From assembly GCA_028023455.1 (NCBI GenBank), contig JAQFVV010012396.1, positions 23,186,750 through 23,250,749 of the forward strand: a DNA stretch of 64,000 nt, in the 5' to 3' direction. The notes under the pieces are model-generated. The model saw only the letters and a list, made by a program, of their open reading frames with translations. It was not told where the DNA came from and did no database searches. The position numbers were made by a program, and so were the translations under genes. Numbering within the stretch: the stretch's first letter is position 1; the number at the start of each line of letters is the position of its first letter. This document shows positions 1-12,492 of the stretch, piece after piece. Source of the stretch: Epiperipatus broadwayi. Its lineage: Eukaryota > Onychophora > Udeonychophora > Euonychophora > Peripatidae.

Positions 1-345
1 AATTAGTTTGTTTATAATGAACTTTCAAATCTAGTCACAAGGCTGACTGTTGATTTTTTTTGACTGACATTTTTATTGATTTTGTGATGTTTGTCCTTTG
101 TTAATTGTTGATGATTAGTGACTATTATCCTTCTGTAATGTTGGAACTGCACTTTATGGATTGTTTAGGCTGACTCTACTTCTATTTACTATATTCCTTT
201 TATATTCAAGATTGATCATTAAATATGATGTTGATGATAATTTTTCATCTCCTTATATCCTCCTTATGTTTACCCCGTATTTTTTGCACCATTATAAATA
301 GCACCCAACTAGAGACTGATGATAATCATGTTCTGGTGGTTAGTA
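1..345 (+). repeat. Dispersed repeat R1, copy 1 (cut by window edge)
   Basis: This stretch resembles 39888-40165 in order and wording: TTTATAATG, a block around TAGTCA..GTTGACT, TTCCTTTTATATT, GATGATGATAATTTTTCATC and CCATTATAAAT. The copies near 3945-4730 and 57429-58060 appear to be the same family in reverse. No coding capacity is visible. The left end lies outside the window. Confidence 0.5.
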
Positions 346-1522
<1,177 letters not shown>

Positions 1523-2640
1523 GTGTATAATAAAAAAAATCAGCACTCAAGTGATGTTGCCCACAGAACAGAAAACGTATCCATGTTAGTCCAATTATCA
1601 CAAATATTTAATAGAATAAAAGAATGTAATCAGCAAAGAGAGGAAACTATTAAAAAGGGAAAGGAAAAAGTGCAAAAGAATGAGAAAATAATAAAAAGTG
1701 AGAAGAACAGAGACAAGAGGATAATAAAAAAGGAACAGAATAATTTTAAGTGCTGACACAGAAAATAGATAAAAGCAGTAAAAATGGCTAATGAAATAGC
1801 AGAATGAATCAACCAAGTCATAGAGGAAATTAGGTATAGAAATGAGAAAAATGTTAGGAAAATAATAAAAATATAACCCAAAAAAGTTAAGAAAATATGG
1901 AAGATATTGATGAATATGCTACAAATATAACATGGACAATAAAGTCAGTAGTAATGATGTTGATGTCTTTGAAAAGCATAATCATTCAAATGATGACAAG
2001 AAAGAACTCAATAAGAAAACACAAGATGTGATACATTATGTGCATGACACAATACAGGATAAAGCTAAAATAATAGCTTATTGTAAAGATAAACCAGAAT
2101 AGTTAAATGAGAAGAAAAATGAACCAATGAATTGGAGAAAAAGTGTTGAAAATGAAAAAATGAATACAGAAATAATAAACCAAAATAATAAAAAAGGAAA
2201 AAAAAAGAAACAGAGGTGGCAGTCCAACATATACTACAAATATTAAATAAGCATAAAATTAAGTTTCACCAGATATACACAATATGGATACCACAGAAAC
2301 CTACACTGACTCTTTTATTGGCCATGGTCCAATAATAAAATTAGTTAATTATAACTTATCAAATAGGGTAAAATAGTTTATGGATATTGGTAAAATATGT
2401 ATGGAGGTGATAGTTGAAATGCTCAGGCAAACAAATCCTTAAAAGATTAGGGGAAGGACATTTTGCCATATGCAACTTTCAATATAAGGGATTCTAAAAA
2501 TGAGAGATAACACTAGTATAACATGAAGGTTTTGGGTAAAAAGAATAAATATAATCCAAGGAAAGAGGCCTTGGTGAAAAAAAAATATTAGTCATAATAA
2601 ATCTCAGCAGATCATCACCTATCCCACTCCAACTAGAATA
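1523..2640 (+). other. Purine-rich stretch, possibly decayed coding DNA
   Basis: The + strand is strongly purine-rich for about 1.1 kb. It begins with a 77-codon open frame (1523-1756) that is very rich in Lys, Glu and Asn, followed by broken frames that stay Lys/Glu/Asn-rich. That composition would suit the coiled-coil part of an ORF1 protein of a dead retroelement, but I recognise no motif. It may equally be composition-biased noncoding DNA. Confidence 0.2.
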
Positions 2641-3705
2641 AAAAACACTCAAGTATGTCAGCTTGTTGAGAGTAATTAATCTTAAACTTTTATATGGTGA
2701 AATGAAATTGGTTGAATTAAACTAAAGTTTCAAAAACAGATTCAATTCAATTTCATTTTTCACATAAGATAGGTGTAATGCAGCCATTTTGTGACATTGC
2801 TTTATTAAATATTGACAATAATAATGGCCCTTATTTTTTTATATATATCATATTCATATCATATGATAATATGAGAATTCTCAAACATTAATTTTTTAAA
2901 ATAATAATATGATTATTTTTATGAGATATAAATAATTGTAAGAAAAAGAGAAAATTATAAAATAATGTAAACAAATTTTCTTTAATCTATCTCTTCAGTA
3001 ATTATAATTAATTACTAATTTTAATTTTAACTTTAAAAATGTATAAAAAGAATATTTTTGTTTCCTTTAGTAAATTACTTTATAAATTTTAATTGTAACT
3101 TTAAGAAATATAAATAAATAAAGTCTTAATAGAAAACAGAAAAAAAATTAAAAGTTTAACATTTTGATGCATTTTGTTTTAAATAATTAGAGTTGTTTTC
3201 TCTTTTTTTCTCTTTATCTTTCTTCAATGCACTAAGCAGTGGTGATAAAATCAGTGTAATTAACTAATTATCTTATCATTTTTGCAAAGAAATAATTAAA
3301 AAGGGATAGCAAAATTTCACCTAATTGGTTATTGCTAAATTGTGTTGACTTGGAGACAGAATTGTGTTTGATTTGGTTTGGTGACAGTATTGTTTCAAAA
3401 TTAAAGATGTGTGGGTAATCAGAAAGCTTAAGGGTCTGGTAAAAATAAACAGTCATGATCCATCTGCTGAAAAACACAGTAAAAAAAAGAAGTTACTGAT
3501 TTAGCTTCTAAAAAAGAAAAGAAGCAGAAGTCAGCCAAATTGTTGCATTGAACAGAAGTTTTAAACCGGTTTTTAGCCCACTATGGTTTTAGTTATAAAA
3601 ATGTTTTCTACAATGAAATCCATGTGTTAAGTTAGTTAAAAGCTGAAAATAACCTTCCTTAAATGTAACCAGATTCACTGTAATAAAATATAAAAAAGAG
3701 AAAAA
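2641..3705. other. AT-rich DNA, nothing recognised
   Basis: Several A- and T-runs are present, with no usable frame and no clear repeat. Confidence 0.5.
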
Positions 3706-3789
3706 ATGTCTGAAGTTATTTGCAACCTCATCGCTATCGAAGAGCATGAGGGTCTCTATGTATTAGCCCTACCTGAAACCTTTATTTAA
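3706..3789 (+). pseudogene. Possible fragment of a CR1-like LINE endonuclease
   Basis: A 27-codon frame reads MSEV.CNLIA...EGLYVLALPETF. It resembles the first block of the EEP (APE-type) endonuclease of CR1-like LINEs, where a short helix is followed by a strand ending in the metal-binding Glu (pattern D.LaLtETw). The codon makeup is distinctly less AT-rich than the surroundings. No downstream GDFN or RT blocks follow, so this would be an isolated scrap. The match is short and made from memory of the family pattern. Confidence 0.3.
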
Positions 3790-3944
3790 AAAATTGATAA
3801 AATTTTGCTGTTTGTTAATCTGGAATAACCATGTATACTGTGAAAAGCCATCAATAATAAATCTTCCTATATATATTTCCTTGAATAAACTTCTTTCAAA
3901 ACTAAAATTATTTTTAAAAAATATTGAATATAATTATAAATATA

Positions 3945-4730
3945 CTGTAATGGGATGGGGTGTCAGGGGGTTTGAGGAAAGATAAACAAAGTTTTGGTAA
4001 ACCTGGGGTAATGGTAAATCATCATCAACCCCAGTTTAACAATATTTCAATTAAAATAACAAAATTTACAAATAATATAATATTTAAGATATAAAAGTAC
4101 AAGAAATATTAAAGATATGTTTAAATAAGGATATTAAAGCAATGTTTAATATCACAAAATATAAAAGACATTTTATATATTCAAAGAGAGAGCATGAGAC
4201 AATGAGATCACTGTGAGATCAGCTAATCACTCCTCAGAGCAACTAAAAGTTATACATCATCAACCAGCACTATCAATATATAAAAAGTTATCCATTAACA
4301 TCATTGATGGGAATATCATCATTAAAATAAATCAATACAATTAAATCAGAATAAAATCAACAGTGAATCTGGTGACTGGATTGAAAATGGGCCTTTTGAA
4401 GTCCAGGCTAACTATTGAGCCAATGCCAGCTTGGGACAATTATTTAACCATTAATTTGGAGGCGCAAACTAAGTGCTTATTTATCAGAATACATAATAAA
4501 AATCAGAAAAATACTAATGCTGGGACATCAAGCCATGCTGATTATCATCAATACTCTGGCCTCTTACTACCATTAATGTACTGGTCAGCTATAAACTTAA
4601 TTTCTAAGTCTAAACTGAAAGTAGGGCATGGGCTTTAAAAATATACTCTTAGTGCCAATCAGCCCAAACACTAAATATAAACCCTTTTATATATCAGCCA
4701 TTCTTGCATAAATCTATCTCAGAAGAACAT
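3945..4730 (-). repeat. Dispersed repeat R1, reverse copy
   Basis: The segment starts at GTAATGGGAT and matches 57429-58060 in the same orientation: AATGCTG.GA.AT, CATGCTGAT.ATC, TACTGG.CA.CTATAAACT and TTTAAA.AATATACTCTT. Its first third reads as the reverse complement of the 3' part of the R1 copies at 1-345 and 39888-40165. A 91-codon open frame at 4363-4638 lies inside, but the sister copy does not keep it, so I do not call a gene. Confidence 0.5.
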
Positions 4731-6191
4731 AAGCTCTATTACTGTATGTGACCAAGAAATGATGGAAACAGATATTCTAAAATATTTAGAACCACTGGAA
4801 TAATTATCATAATTGAACACTAGTTTATGGACAATAAAAAAAAGAAGTAATATTAAGTTCTAGAATAAGTCTATGCACATCATTTAAGCCTTCTGATTTT
4901 TATTAACATACAATAATAACAAATTATCACACTGTAATTTACATATATGTGATTAATATAAAATTCAATTTATTACATAATGGTTTAGATTTATATACAC
5001 ACAGTCATACAAGTTATAATGTACAATTAATATACTTCAATTGATATTCAATAATGACAAAAAATGATTAAATTTTACATGTATGTCCTATTTGACAAGC
5101 ATTGTCATATATATGCACACATAAATATGCAGTACAATTGACTTATATTACAATCATCATATAAAATAAATACATGATTAAACTTTTCAGTTGTATAAAA
5201 ATACTATAAATGTTTAAAATAAAATTTATCTATATGTGATGTTTAATGTAAAAAGCAAATTCAATTTATTCCATTGTGGTAAACCTGATAGTGAACAAAT
5301 TATTTTTGATTCTTAATTAAATTAATTATATACAAGCAAAATTACTTATTTATACTCTTTCTTTCTTTTTAATATAAACATATAAATTTAATTTTTTCCC
5401 TTTAATAACTGATTTTAAACTAATATCATTTAATATATATCTATCAGTTATTAAAATGTCATTTTTATTAAGAAAATTATTTAAAATTTCATTATTATAT
5501 ACAATGCCACTCAGGTCACATTTAACTAATCATAATGTCTTTAAATTAAATATTAGAAATTTAAAAATGTCCTTTAAATGAATTATTTTAAAACAACTCA
5601 CTTTTGTAAATATGTTTATCTTTGCATCTATGCATATAGCTGAAATAGCATACATATAATTATTTCTTCATCTGCTGATGTTTCTCTAGATGGGCTTGCT
5701 GGTCTGTGTGAGATTAGTTTATAGTCACATTGGAAACAGCATAATTTAGGTATTGTCATCATCAGGAAGATATAATCATGTAAATGTTGGCATTGAGTCA
5801 GTTTCCTTGTCTTGGACTGGCAGACTTCAGAGCAGCAAACTCTTCTGTTTACATTTAATCAGGCTAGTCATATTAAAAGTGGATGTCAGGTGAATCAACT
5901 CCAGCATAATGAATCAACTCCAGCATAGCAAAGAGGAAAATACTGTCTTTGATCTGACTTCAGTTACATCTGAACCAATGTGGTTATTAGAATAATTTTG
6001 GAAACCAACTCTGCAACTCTTCCAACTGCTTCTCAAAAACTAAAAACCAAACTGTTCTTTTCAAAAACTATTATATGGACTTTGCAGCTGGCCAATTTGG
6101 CCAGATACTTCTCAAAATATTAAAGCCATACTCTTCTGATTAGTTCTTATAAAAACTGCAAGCCAAATATGAATTGACATTTTATCAGTCT
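4731..6191. other. AT-rich DNA, nothing recognised
   Basis: A somewhat GC-richer patch at about 5690-6150 contains the imperfect direct repeat GAATCAACTCCAGCATA (5893-5927). I see no gene or element boundary. Confidence 0.5.
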
Positions 6192-6343
6192 TTTTATAGA
6201 ATCATAAACATAACATGGTCACATTTTTTATTAAAACAGGCAAAACTCTCTATACCTATTGCTACTCAGTACATGCCAGAGTAATCAATAAATTCCAGAA
6301 GGCTTGTGCATAGAATCCCCAACTAGTGCCTATTAATTCAATA

Positions 6344-6386
6344 TTGCTAGACTAGTTTTTGGCTTGTGGCCTTCATCAGTGAGGAG
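6344..6386 (-). ncRNA. Hammerhead-ribozyme-like motif, left arm of FB1
   Basis: Read on the - strand: CTGATGA (6373-6379), then a helix II with GGC/GCC around a five-base loop, then AAAAC in place of GAAAC, then TA and GTC (6350-6352). Helix II is intact, but the invariant G12 is A, so this copy is probably inactive. Confidence 0.4.
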
Positions 6387-6733
6387 CCTTGGATCTGAGA
6401 GCACTGCACTTAGATCTTAGGATCTAATGCAATCCTCCAGCTGCCACCTTTTAACTCTATGTAACTGCAAAACTATGATACTTAAATCAAAAACATATTT
6501 TCAATCCAAACTCATCAGCTTATATAATCATATAGGTCTAAACTCAGTTTAGTACCTATACACTTTGAACTGAGTTCAGACCTATATGACTATATAAGAT
6601 GATGAGCTTTGATTGAAAATATAGTGTTTTTAATTTAAGTTTTATGGTTTTGTAGTTAAGTAGAGATAAAAGGTGGCTGCTGGAGGTTGCATTAGATTCT
6701 AAGATCTAGGTGCAGTGCTCTCAGATACAAGGC

Positions 6734-6775
6734 TTCTCACTGATGAAGACCCCAAGCTAGAAACTAGTCTGGGAA
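6734..6775 (+). ncRNA. Hammerhead-ribozyme-like motif, right arm of FB1
   Basis: In order: TTCTCA (helix I 5' strand, 6734-6739), CTGATGA core (6740-6746), helix II region (6747-6759), GAAAC core (6760-6764), a two-base loop TA, GTC as the predicted cleavage triplet (6767-6769), and TGGGAA (6770-6775), which pairs with TTCTCA through six pairs including one G-U. A minimal helix III (AC/GT) is typical of hammerheads in Penelope-like elements and retrozymes. Helix II is weakened here (G-U, A-C, C-G), so activity is uncertain. Confidence 0.5.
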
Positions 6776-6896
6776 TATTGGATGAGTAGGCACTAGATGG
6801 GGATTTTATGCACAAGATTTCTGGCATCCATTGATTATTCTGGCTTGCACTGAGTGGCAGTACATATAGAGAGTTTTGCCTGTTTTATAGAATCAT

Positions 6897-7263
6897 TTGC
6901 TGTGATAAAGACACATTACAGAATGTGTTCAATCTGTCTTGATTAAAACCAATTTTAATTCTTTCAAAAACACTTTTAATTAGAAGGTAGATTTTGGAAA
7001 TTTTATCAGTTTAACTAGTTAAAAAGATTTCAAAATATATAAGACATTTTTACAATTATCAGAAACATGCTTTTTTTAAATTTATTTTCAAAATCAGAAT
7101 TCAATATTAATTTATTTATCAAACCTTTTAAATATTTAATTTTATAATAAAATATTATTTTAAATTCAGAACAATTTAAATTTTTATAGTGGTTATTATT
7201 ATTCACAATGAAATGTTAAAAATATCTATAAAATTTATGTCTGTTTATTTCTACCTTTCCTTT

Positions 7264-7265
<2 letters not shown>
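6897..7265. other. AT-rich DNA, nothing recognised
   Basis: There is no frame, palindrome or repeat that I can support. Confidence 0.5.
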
Positions 7266-7301
<36 letters not shown>

Positions 7302-7307
7302 GAATTG

Positions 7308-7365
<58 letters not shown>

Positions 7366-7465
7366 CAAAAAAATAAAGCTTTAAATAATAAATAATATAA
7401 TATTTCAACCAGAGGACTGGTTAGTTTGTTATATATTAATATTTTGATATATATATATATATATA
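7266..7465. repeat. Cluster of three (TA)n arrays
   Basis: Arrays lie at 7266-7299, 7311-7360 and 7447-7465. The first two are separated only by 11 bases containing TTGAATTGAA. Confidence 0.97.
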
Positions 7466-9380
7466 CACATACATACTTGTGCATACTATATTATTATGTA
7501 CCACATACCAGACCTGTTTTAATATGAACACGTTTAACTAACATATAAATATATCTACTTACATTACATTAATTAATTTTATTAATGATAACCAAAAAAA
7601 AAAATGTAAACAATATATATACATTTAAGAAAAAATTATACTTATCAAATACACATATTGTATTTATGTTTTAAAGAAGTTTTTTATGTATCTGTTACAG
7701 CTAATTTTAAATTCTTACTGCAGTTTCTCTGGATAGTTTAGTAAGCTAACCACCAGTGGATAATTTCTGGTGGTTTGAAGTACGATAAAGTTTTTGTTGA
7801 ATGCTTCTAGTTGTTTTTTTTTTGTTCTGCTCACTTTACTGAATGTACAATTTTCTCTCTATGAATATACATTTTATTACACTACAAATATAAATTAAAC
7901 TGTATATATTCATATAGGTATATGATAACAATAGAGAGAATACTTTATTACATCATTTTATTTTTATTTTATTCGAGGATATTTAGTTTGTCCTACAATT
8001 TAAGTTCACTTGATTGAGGAGGTTTGTAACTTGACAAATTGGCTAACAGTATGTAATAAATTTAAATTAATAATAGGATTATATAATAAATTGGTGAAAT
8101 TTGCTAATAATATTTCCTTTAGCTAATTTGAATGGGATTATATTCTGCAAAAAAATATTACGTTAGTTTATAAACACATCTGACAATAACAACATTTATA
8201 TAAAATTTATTTGCGTAATAATACTATTTATTTAAATTTATTATTGTTATTAGAATATTATAATTTCTTCCCATATTAATACAAACGTTTAAATTATTGT
8301 TTTATTTTTATTTATTGATGAGTCAATACATTACCCAAAATATTAGATATATATGTATAAATTAATCCTTGTTTTAATAGCAAGAATAATTACTGATAAG
8401 TCTGAAAAAATTTCATTTGGTGCAATCATTTTTTAATATAAACTAATTTATTTTTTTATGTATATGACATTCTGTGACTCATACTGATAAGATGGTATGG
8501 CTTCTATTCTACAATTAAATGTTAATTAAAACTAATTATGCCTATTTAAAAATAAGAAAAAGAATAAAAATCTAGCTCTGGCAAATATTTTTGCTGACAT
8601 TTATTTTTTTAAAATCATCATGAAGTCAAAGGCCTCACTTTGTGTAATTTGTCCATTAATACTAATTTATTTTTTAATATTAATCTAAAAAAAATAAAGA
8701 GAATTTTATTAAATTGTACTCCTATAAAATGAACATTATGTGATTCATTTTGTGTCACAGTACGTCACTTGTTAATCAGTTTCAAAATCAATTTTAATAA
8801 ATAAATAAAAATCTTATTTATAAATTTACATTGAAAATTTAATTTTAAATGGGTTTAAATTTAATTTTAAATGTGTTTTGTCTTAAATGTTTACTCAATT
8901 TCATAATGTATTATTTATGAATTGTTCTGGACATCATTAATAGTATATATATTAAATTATTAGTGCCATTTTTTAAAATAATAAATATTATTTTACATAT
9001 TAATATAACTCATAAAATAATCTTCAGCAATTATATTATATAAATATCATAAAAAATAAAATATTTAATGTAATTGGTAAAGTTTATTTTGTCAATGATG
9101 TTTATATCTAAAATATATTTATTTTTTGAAAGGATGACCATTTGTAATTTAATAGATGCAAATGTCTTTAATTGTATAGAGCATATTTTTTATGAATATT
9201 TGTGTTACTGTGACTTGACTAACAAAAGTGACTAGTTCGCTTGAAATATACCTTGTGGTCTAGTTTATATTTTTAAATATTTTTAGAAAAAACTGCTCTC
9301 AAAAAAAAATTCATTGATGATTTAATTTTAAATTATTACAAATATATCTAATTATTTATAATAAAAAAACAACAACATGG
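7466..9380. other. AT-rich DNA, nothing recognised
   Basis: This is about 1.9 kb of low-complexity AT-rich sequence. I saw no frame above background, no long arms and no copy elsewhere in the window. Confidence 0.5.
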
Positions 9381-10000
9381 CAATGATGTGTTTTCCGGAA
9401 GGTGTTGTGATGATGGTATTCTAGTTGTATTCTTATATTGGACTATTTCCATCATCTAATATATGTATTGAATGTCTTTAGAAAAATTTAACTTTATTTA
9501 AATATTTTAAATACATTCAACTGTTAGTAATAGCATATCAAACAGATTACTATATGCAAAATGTTTTGAGATGTATTAGTCTCCCATCTTCTACAGGTGT
9601 TGCTGGCCTGACCAGTGACAGTACTAGCATGGGATATGGACCTAGGTCCTTAGATTCTTGAGTTTTGAATTTTAAGGTAATGCTTTAACCAGTTGGTTAG
9701 AGCGTTACCTTAAAATTCAAAACTCAAGAATCTAAGGATTCAAAACTCAAGAATCTAAGGACCCAGATTTGAATCCCATGCTAGTACTATCATTGGTCAG
9801 GCCAGATACACCTGAAGAAGAGGGGAGACTAATACCTCTCAAAACATTGTGCATATATTAACCTGTGATGTACTATTATTAACAGTTGAATGTATTTAGA
9901 ATATTTAAATAAAGTTAATTTTTTCTAAAGACATTCAATACATATATTAGATGATAGAAATAGTCCAATATAAATATACAACAATGACAATGATGTGTTT
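9381..10000 (+). mobile_element. Foldback element FB2 with tRNA-like centre
   Basis: Inverted arms at about 9424-9679 and 9705-9982 flank a 25 nt loop. A 13 bp direct repeat, CAATGATGTGTTT, is at 9381-9393 and 9988-10000. Between the left repeat and the left arm lies a 30 nt segment with GGTGTTGTGATGATGGTATT, nearly shared with FB5 at 32353-32376. The outer arms also match FB5 (TTGGACTATTTCCATCATCT, CATTCAACTGTTAGTAATA). The centre is tRNA-like: AGTTGGTTAGAGCG (A-box type) at about 9691, and TTTGAATCCC (B-box type) at about 9768. The right arm has an extra duplicated block, AAAACTCAAGAATCTAAGGA. Confidence 0.75.
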
Positions 10001-10014
10001 GAATCTTTTTTTCA

Positions 10015-10018
<4 letters not shown>

Positions 10019-10079
<61 letters not shown>
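10019..10079. repeat. (TA)n microsatellite, about 60 bp
   Basis: Uninterrupted TA array just outside the right direct repeat of FB2. Confidence 0.97.
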
Positions 10080-10081
<2 letters not shown>

Positions 10082-10747
10082 ATAAGTAAACAATGATAAA
10101 AGTTACTAGTCAATTATTCATCAAATGATAGGTGCATAATGAGCTCTTCATCAGAAGGTCTAATCCATTAATAGGCAACTAAAAATAATGTTGTCTGGCC
10201 AATACTTTAATCTACAATCAGCTGACAAAATTATAATAATAGAATTAAAGTTATGTGATTAAATGGTTTATTAAATCCAGATTATATCATTTTCTTATGA
10301 TTTGTCAATACTACTATTATTTTTCCTATTACACATCTCCCAAATATTACTATTAATTATTTAAATCAATTATTGAGAGCTTGGATAACTATATAATTCA
10401 TATTAGTAAACACACATCTATATGCATATATACAAAAATTAACATTTAAGACTCTCCTTTAAGAATATACTTACTTTACTTTAAGCAATGTAAATTCTCA
10501 AAATTTTAAATTATCCTATTTTAAATATAATCTATTGAGCAGATGAAATTTATTTCTTGCTGCTTTTTAAACAAACAAAAAAAAAAAAAACCTAACTAGT
10601 AATTACGTATGCAATTTCAACAATAGCCTTCCTTATCTCGAAATATTAATCAACTATTAAAGTTTATACCCCAAACTATTAAGATTTTTAATTAACGTTA
10701 TAATTCTATACAGAAAATGGAAGCTATCACATTGAATTTCCAATTTA
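10080..10747. other. AT-rich DNA, nothing recognised
   Basis: No frame or repeat was recognised. Confidence 0.5.
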
Positions 10748-11124
10748 TAATAATCCTTAATAAGTCAATTATTTTATATAGCACGATGTTTTTTTTATAA
10801 ACAATAATATTTAAACAGCATTAAATTGTTGCACATGCGCTTTGGATTTTAAATATAAAATGAATGAATACTAACACTTCAACCAGATGATAAAGTCTTT
10901 GGAGTAATTTAAAGTGATTATTTAATATCTTCATGCTTTCACTTTCAAACACTTAAGATTCGCCCATATAAAAGCGTTTGGGTTCAAAAAGATAGATGGT
11001 CATTTTATCTTTTTCAAAGACTTTATCATGTGGTTGAAATGTTAGTATTCATTCATTTTATAGTTAAAATCCAAAGTGCATGTGCAACAATTTAATGCTG
11101 TTTAAATATTAATAATCCTTAATA
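10748..11124 (+). mobile_element. Foldback element FB3
   Basis: Arms at about 10805-10903 and 11013-11114 pair well: AATATTTAAACAGCATTAAA against TTTAATGCTGTTTAAATATT, and AGATGATAAAGTCTTTG against CAAAGACTTTATCATGTG. The loop is about 110 nt. A 15 bp direct repeat, TAATAATCCTTAATA, lies at 10748-10762 and 11110-11124. The left copy stands 42 nt outside the left arm and the right copy overlaps the right arm end. This is the architecture of FB1, FB2, FB5 and FB7. Confidence 0.75.
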
Positions 11125-11679
11125 TAAATTTTAAGTAACATTAATAATAAATACCATATATATTAGCCATATGTGAAATAAAGTATATATAGACTTCCTT
11201 TTTTGTAAAGTTGAAGTCTCTTTCTTTTTAAATGTCCCAAAGCAGATAAAGAAATGTATATATTTACAGTTCTGGCTGACAACTAATTAGACAACCCATG
11301 TTTAAATGTAAGAACTTTTTTGTCAAATATTATTTTAAAATATGCATATTTTGTAGCTGTAATCATTTTATTTTCTCTCTCCTTGAGAAATGCAGGCAAA
11401 TTATATACAGCAGTTAATAGAGATTTGGAACTATCAATCACAATATTTTTCCTTCATTCTTTGTATTGCTGACCACTCAAAAGTCATTCTTATATCAGCA
11501 TTAATAGTTTTAACAGATATCAAACATTCTAAATGTTTAATTATTTGTTTTTAAAACATGAGACTTCTTTGTTACACATTATCAATAGATAACCATTACT
11601 TTGTGTTTTTTTGATACATTTTATTCAATTTATCTATTAATTGTATGCATTAAAAAAAATAAAACCTAAAAATAAAAAG
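11125..11679. other. AT-rich DNA, nothing recognised
   Basis: No frame, palindrome or copy elsewhere was found. Confidence 0.5.
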
Positions 11680-12492
11680 CATATATTCAATATACTATTT
11701 TCATTCAAGTACTTTTTTTTTTTGATTTTTTGTTTCTTTTTAAAAAAATTTCATAATATAGAGTACCTTTTAAGTTATTCTCCAGATTGCAGTTAATAAT
11801 GCCGGTAGTCACGTGTTTACTGATTTTTTCATTGAGATCTTGTTAACTTTCATTTTTGTTTCTAAAAAACATAATTAATTCATTTTATTTTTAATTTCTG
11901 AATTATATTATACAGAAATTTTTTTTTGTTAATTCATCTGCAATTATAAAAATTACATCAACGAGAGTAATACAATGTCTAACATTGTCGGTGGTTTTTT
12001 AAATCATATTATAGGTTTTTTGAGACTATAGCATGTATTGGCTGTGCCTTCAGCCCGGAAAAAACATCAGAGCCCCCCTCCCCACCCATACCAGCGCTGC
12101 ACACTGTCATTTCTAATTTTCAGTCAAAAAATGAGCCACATTTTCAAACTGTTTGTTTTATATATTTTTAACATGAAAATTGAGTTAAATACCATCGGTA
12201 ATTTTGTAAAGATAAGTTATTTTTTCATTCAAGTACATTTATTTATTTATTTATTTATTTTGTGTTATAAGAAATGGTAATATTCTTTATTTGTCCATTT
12301 AATTTAAATTTACAAAAAAAAAAAATTGTACAAATTTTTGCAATTATCAAATTTACATTTAATTATTTTCAATTTCTAAATTATCAAATTTGATTAAATT
12401 ACATTTAATTTCTTTTAATTTCTAAATTATTTAGATTCATGCATGTACAATTTTTTTTTTCAGGAATAACAAACATGGTGGTGCTTGTTATC

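Larger units (their letters stand above)
6192..6896 (+). mobile_element. Foldback element FB1 with ribozyme-like arms
   Basis: Two inverted arms of about 320 bp (6231-6549 and 6567-6887) are separated by a 17 nt loop. They pair over nearly their whole length, for example AAACAGGCAAAACTCTCTAT against ATAGAGAGTTTTGCCTGTTT. A 14 bp direct repeat, TTTTATAGAATCAT, lies at 6192-6205 and 6883-6896. The left copy is 25 nt upstream of the left arm and the right copy overlaps the right arm end, which looks like a target duplication plus a left-only segment. Each arm contains a hammerhead-like motif. There is no coding capacity. Confidence 0.8.

Noticed and set aside
1598-1881. - strand hydrophobic frames opposite the purine-rich stretch
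   Set aside because: They are the antisense of Lys/Glu-rich sequence, which automatically gives Phe/Leu/Ser-rich frames.
4363-4638. 91-codon frame
   Set aside because: It lies inside repeat R1 and is not kept in the sister copy at 57429-58060.
12038-12280. 80-codon frame with a Pro-rich start
   Set aside because: It lies inside repeat X. The X' copy does not keep the frame, and the tail is (TTTA)n.
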